NCBI GenBank assembly: GCA_948466735.1
Contig: CAOKBR010000009.1
Location: forward strand, 1-33,189
DNA length: 33,189 nt
Source of the DNA: an uncultured Mycoplasmatota bacterium
Lineage (GTDB): Bacteria > Bacillota_I > Bacilli_A > RF39 > UBA660
Direction: 5' to 3'
Part shown: positions 31,453 to 33,189 of the stretch, piece by piece
How the letters are laid out: every line of letters begins with the position of its first letter
Numbering within the stretch: the first letter of the stretch is position 1
Notes under the pieces: generated by a model
What the model saw: the letters and a program-made list of their open reading frames with translations, nothing else
Told to the model about the DNA's origin: nothing
Databases searched by the model: none
Position numbers and translations under genes: made by a program

Positions 31453-31523
31453 GCGAGTTGAGTACTTACCCAAATTTAATTGTTTAAGTACTCAATCTGC
31501 AAAAAGATTAAGTACTATTTTTT
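31453..31523 (+). ncRNA. Candidate type I antitoxin RNA, convergent with the toxin gene
   Basis: About 70 nt between the promoter and a terminator. The 5' half can fold as a perfect 11-bp hairpin, TTGAGTACTTA (31458-31468) with TAAGTACTCAA (31485-31495). The same 3' strand can instead pair with 31506-31516 (AGTACT with AGTACT, plus AATC/GATT, one mismatch) to form the terminator, followed by TTTTTT at 31518-31523. The TAAGTACTCAA segment is complementary to the 5' leader of the toxin mRNA, and the 3' end overlaps the toxin coding region in antisense. This mirrors RNA II of par/Fst loci. Confidence 0.65.
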
Positions 31524-31647
31524 ATACATAGAATCAGTAAAGAGACTACTAATAAAATGATAATTAATATTAGAAATGAGATTAATAAATCTTTTTTCTT
31601 CATAAATATCAAGCCTCCTTTCAAAAGAAAGTTGGCAAGTACTCAAC
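31457..31647. repeat. AAGTACTCAA direct/inverted repeats shared by toxin and antitoxin transcripts
   Basis: On the plus strand, AAGTACTCAA occurs at 31486-31495 and at 31637-31646 (direct repeats, comparable to DRb and DRa of par loci). AAGTACT recurs at 31510-31516. The inverted copy GTTGAGTACTTACC at 31457-31470 differs by one base from the minus-strand GTTGAGTACTTGCC at 31647-31634. Confidence 0.85.
31508..31603 (-). CDS. Putative type I toxin, 31-aa hydrophobic peptide
   Basis: Reads MKKKDLLISFLILIIILL then a further hydrophobic stretch and CIKNST: a basic N-terminus, one membrane helix of about 22 residues rich in Leu and Ile, and a short basic tail. That is the form of type I toxins which insert in the membrane. 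The minus strand has a full AAAGGAGG ribosome binding site (31621-31614), 10 bases before ATG 31603. The mRNA 5' leader carries GTTGAGTACTTGCC, which can pair with the antitoxin RNA and also with the message's own 3' end. The stop lies inside the antitoxin terminator. It is not obviously homologous to Fst at residue level; the call rests on size, hydrophobicity and locus architecture. Confidence 0.7.
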   Translation of the reverse strand: MKKKDLLISFLILIIILLVVSLLILCIKNST

Positions 31648-31667
31648 AGTTAGTATTTCCTAATAAA

Positions 31668-31696
31668 ATTATATAACATTAAAATTAACTTAACAA
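31668..31696 (-). promoter_or_regulatory. Promoter of the toxin gene
   Basis: Minus strand: TTGTTA (31696-31691), a 17-bp spacer and perfect TATAAT (31673-31668). Predicted start near 31661 gives a 58-nt leader including the repeat and the ribosome binding site. Confidence 0.82.
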
Positions 31697-31854
31697 GTTA
31701 ACATGACAATATTTATAAAAATAATTTATAAATCCACCTACGTTTTGATACTTATGTCAAAACGTATAGGGGTATCTAATAAATTTATCATTTACAAAAT
31801 CAATATAATATGGTATTATGTATATAGATGGAGGGAACTCCATATAATAAAAAG

Positions 31855-31935
31855 GAACACAAGACTTATCGCAAAGTTGAGTGCTAGCCAAATTGGTTTA
31901 CACCTTAATTCACTGAATTAGGTGTTATTTTTTTA
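31855..31935 (+). ncRNA. Second, diverged antitoxin-like RNA
   Basis: TATAAT at 31843-31848 precedes AAGACTTATCGCAAAGTTGA at 31861-31880, which aligns with the start of the first RNA (TTTCGCGAGTTGAG). The following GTGCTAGCC differs from GTACTTACC. A terminator, ACACC-TAATTC (31900-31910 with one bulge) against GAATTAGGTGT (31915-31925) and then a T run, ends it near 31935. ATGGAG/CTCCAT (31828-31843) is an inverted repeat overlapping the -10. Confidence 0.45.
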
Positions 31936-31990
31936 TTTCGGCTACTAATAAAAGTAGAAGGAACAAAATGAGAATAATGTTATTTAGAAC
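31925..31990 (-). pseudogene. Hydrophobic ORF remnant opposite the second RNA
   Basis: On the minus strand a frame ending at TAA 31925 encodes LNNIILILFLLLLLVAEIKK, a membrane-like segment with a basic tail, in the same position relative to the RNA terminator as the intact toxin. No ATG, GTG or TTG start and no ribosome binding site precede it, so it looks like a dead toxin copy. Confidence 0.4.
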
Positions 31991-32159
31991 TTTTAAAATA
32001 AAAAGCAGTATACAATACTAACAAAAGACTTGTGTAAGCAAGCAAAATTAGCTAATATTGATTATAGGAGAGAAAAAAATAATGATTAGAAAAAAGAATA
32101 GATCATAACAGAAAATTCGTTTGAGAGTAATTTAAGTTAAATTTGATAGGAGTGAAAGT

Positions 32160-32516
32160 ATGGCAAGAGTATTAAAAAATAAAGAATTAGTAAACGCACG
32201 ATTAGCAACAAATTATGGTGGATGGATGTATTGCGATAAATGTAATGAAAATATTGGTTATTTATGTTATTCGACCTATGATAGACTAGAGTTAACATAT
32301 CAATGTAATTGTAAAAGTCAAGGGAAGATAGTATTAGATTTTGAAGATAGTAGTATAGGTAAACCTTGTCATGATGAGTTAATCATAATAAAAACAAGAT
32401 TTTGCTGTCCAAAAGATAAGGAACCATTAATTACTATACTAGATAAAAAAGTAGCTAGTTATGAGATGAAAATTACTTGTAAATCTTGTAATAGCATTTA
32501 TCAAAAAGAAAAATAG
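32160..32516 (+). CDS. Cys-rich hypothetical protein with zinc-ribbon-like motifs
   Basis: A 118-aa protein with cysteines arranged in pairs: Cys25/Cys28 (WMYCDKCNEN), Cys49/Cys51 (YQCNCKSQG), Cys82/Cys83 (RFCCPKDKEPL) and Cys107/Cys110 (ITCKSCNSIY), suggesting two zinc ribbons. The start MARVLKNKELVNARLATNYG is characteristic of a small conserved family of unknown role in low-GC Firmicutes, as I recall it. AGGAGTG precedes ATG 32160. It is the only intact protein gene between the toxin locus and the window end. Confidence 0.75.
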   Translation: MARVLKNKELVNARLATNYGGWMYCDKCNENIGYLCYSTYDRLELTYQCNCKSQGKIVLDFEDSSIGKPCHDELIIIKTRFCCPKDKEPLITILDKKVASYEMKITCKSCNSIYQKEK

Positions 32517-32521
32517 AAAAT

Positions 32522-32674
32522 TTTATTGATAAACAAGATTTAAGTTTTATCTGTTCTGATACTATGTTTTATAAAAAAGGAGTAACGGATACAGATTATT
32601 GTGTGTTGAAATTTACTGTTATAAGTGGTAGATATTATTGTGATTTAAAAACAGAAAATTTTGATATAGAGTAG
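32522..32674 (+). pseudogene. C-terminal gene fragment
   Basis: A frame without a good start reads FIDKQDLSFICSDTMFYKKG and continues YCVLKFTVISGRYYCDLKTENFDIE to TAG 32672. It looks like the C-terminal end of a small beta-barrel protein, possibly of the pyridoxamine-phosphate-oxidase type, but I am not sure. The N-terminal part is absent. Confidence 0.4.
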
Positions 32675-32720
32675 TTTAGTTCGTGTTATTCTTCCCAATT
32701 ATAAATCAATTAAAAGATAG

Positions 32721-32855
32721 AAAAAACAAAAATGTAAAAACTGTACTAAAGAGATGAGGAATGAAATTAAACAATTAGTAAATTTTAATCATATTGATAA
32801 TAGTATGGAAAATGTTACAAAATATTTTGAGTCTAAAAATGGAAGTTGTGAATAA
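32721..32855 (+). pseudogene. Short fragment with a CxxC motif
   Basis: The frame open from 32721 to TAA 32853 reads KCKNCTKEMRNEIKQL and on to YFESKNGSCE. There is no ribosome binding site at the internal ATG 32754. A probable fragment of a decayed gene; unrecognised. Confidence 0.3.
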
Positions 32856-32981
32856 ATTATGATTTGATAAATTGCTAGAATAGAAGTTTGTTAAAATGTT
32901 TAAATTCAATATTATATGTTACATAAATATATAAACTAATATTATGCATAAATAGTAAGCTAGGAAGGGAGCTAAAGTAAG

Positions 32982-33085
32982 ATGAATGAATATATCAATT
33001 TAACATGAGAAAATATTGATGAGGAACATATATGTTGTGCTATAGAATAGAATTATTAAAAGAACAACTAACCTTTAAACATTAA
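32982..33085 (+). pseudogene. N-terminal remnant of a YoaP-like GNAT acetyltransferase
   Basis: ATG 32982, preceded by GGAAGGGAG, reads MNEYINLT, TGA, ENIDEEHICCAIE, TAG. After a frame change it continues ELLKEQLTFKH to TAA 33083. The ENIxxEHICCAI block is typical of the N-terminus of YoaP-type acetyltransferases, and ELLKEQL fits the following KKEWLKxxL segment. Two in-frame stops, a frameshift and the missing C-terminus mark it as dead. The last 100 bases of the window hold no further gene. Confidence 0.55.
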
Positions 33086-33189
33086 AATACTAATTTACGA
33101 TAATCGTTTTTTAAGGGAAAATTTATGCTTTTTCTTTTTTTTGGAACTTTTTTTAAAAAAATATTACATTTTTGTGAGTATGTTTTTAT

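Noticed and set aside
31703-31921. 72-codon open frame on the plus strand
   Set aside because: It has no ribosome binding site, covers the toxin promoter region and the second RNA unit, and has the random Ile/Lys/Tyr composition of translated AT-rich DNA.
33006-33053. TGA read as tryptophan (Mycoplasma code) to rescue the YoaP-like frame
   Set aside because: A TAG follows a few codons later and a frameshift after that, and intact genes here end in TGA and use TGG for Trp.

Overview
The window is low-GC (roughly 30 percent by eye), single-membrane Firmicutes-type DNA. Coding genes are preceded by strong AGGAGG-like ribosome binding sites, sigma-A promoters often carry an extended TGnTATAAT -10, and both tRNAs encode their CCA. 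TGA is used as a genuine stop (response regulator, the 239-aa membrane protein) and TGG as Trp, so the code is standard, not Mycoplasma-like. A Bacilli-type DnaB primosome protein, MurC, a SpoIIIAH-like protein, a BspA-type surface protein and many decaying genes together suggest an uncultured, gut-associated Bacilli lineage with a reduced genome. That placement is inference.

Layout. 1-6180: a large leucine-rich-repeat surface protein, an unrecognised 289-aa protein, the replication protein DnaB, a membrane-anchored protein and an HD-domain protein, ending at tRNA-Arg(CCT). 6264-10050: an accessory segment behind the tRNA with a frameshifted small gene, an 80-aa protein, a compact operon of C5-cytosine methyltransferase, Eco47II-type restriction endonuclease and ASCH-domain protein, AT-rich non-coding DNA and a tiny lipoprotein. 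10081-13191: a DUF362 protein, a DUF4870-like membrane protein, a SpoIIIAH-like protein and, convergent with no gap, a PflX-type radical SAM protein. 13279-14420: a promoter-terminator unit without an ORF (candidate small RNA), a KilA-N pseudogene and a 36-bp perfect palindrome. 14541-17320: a zinc-ribbon protein with a long leader, an SplB-type radical SAM protein and MurC. 17350-19260: a gene remnant, a CHAP endolysin-like protein and an anchored protein. 19500-22270: a two-component system and a short-chain dehydrogenase. On the minus strand, 22263-24159 is a NatB-like permease next to a broken NatA-like ATPase. 24270-26283 is a five-gene operon (zinc ribbon, DUF3781, lipoprotein rhodanese, small membrane protein, possible nuclease). 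26337-29396 is an operon of a PD-(D/E)XK-like protein, a membrane-anchored MutS-like ATPase and a pentapeptide-repeat protein. 29481-30982 holds a helical protein and an XRE-type membrane regulator.

The most interesting part lies behind tRNA-Met (31253-31329). 31418-31696 has the architecture of a par/Fst-style type I toxin-antitoxin locus: a 31-aa hydrophobic peptide gene on the minus strand, a roughly 70-nt convergent RNA on the plus strand, a 17-bp-spaced promoter for each, a terminator overlapping the toxin 3' end, and AAGTACTCAA direct repeats placing complementary sequence in the toxin mRNA 5' leader and in the antitoxin RNA. About 400 bp downstream a decayed second copy keeps the RNA but its hydrophobic ORF has no start codon. 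The rest of the window to 33189 is one intact Cys-rich protein followed by gene fragments, including a broken YoaP-like acetyltransferase N-terminus.

Genes probably acting together: DnaB in replication initiation; the methyltransferase/endonuclease pair as an innate defence cassette with an ASCH accessory; the response regulator and kinase as a signalling pair; and the nuclease-like/MutS-like/pentapeptide genes as a co-transcribed DNA-related set.
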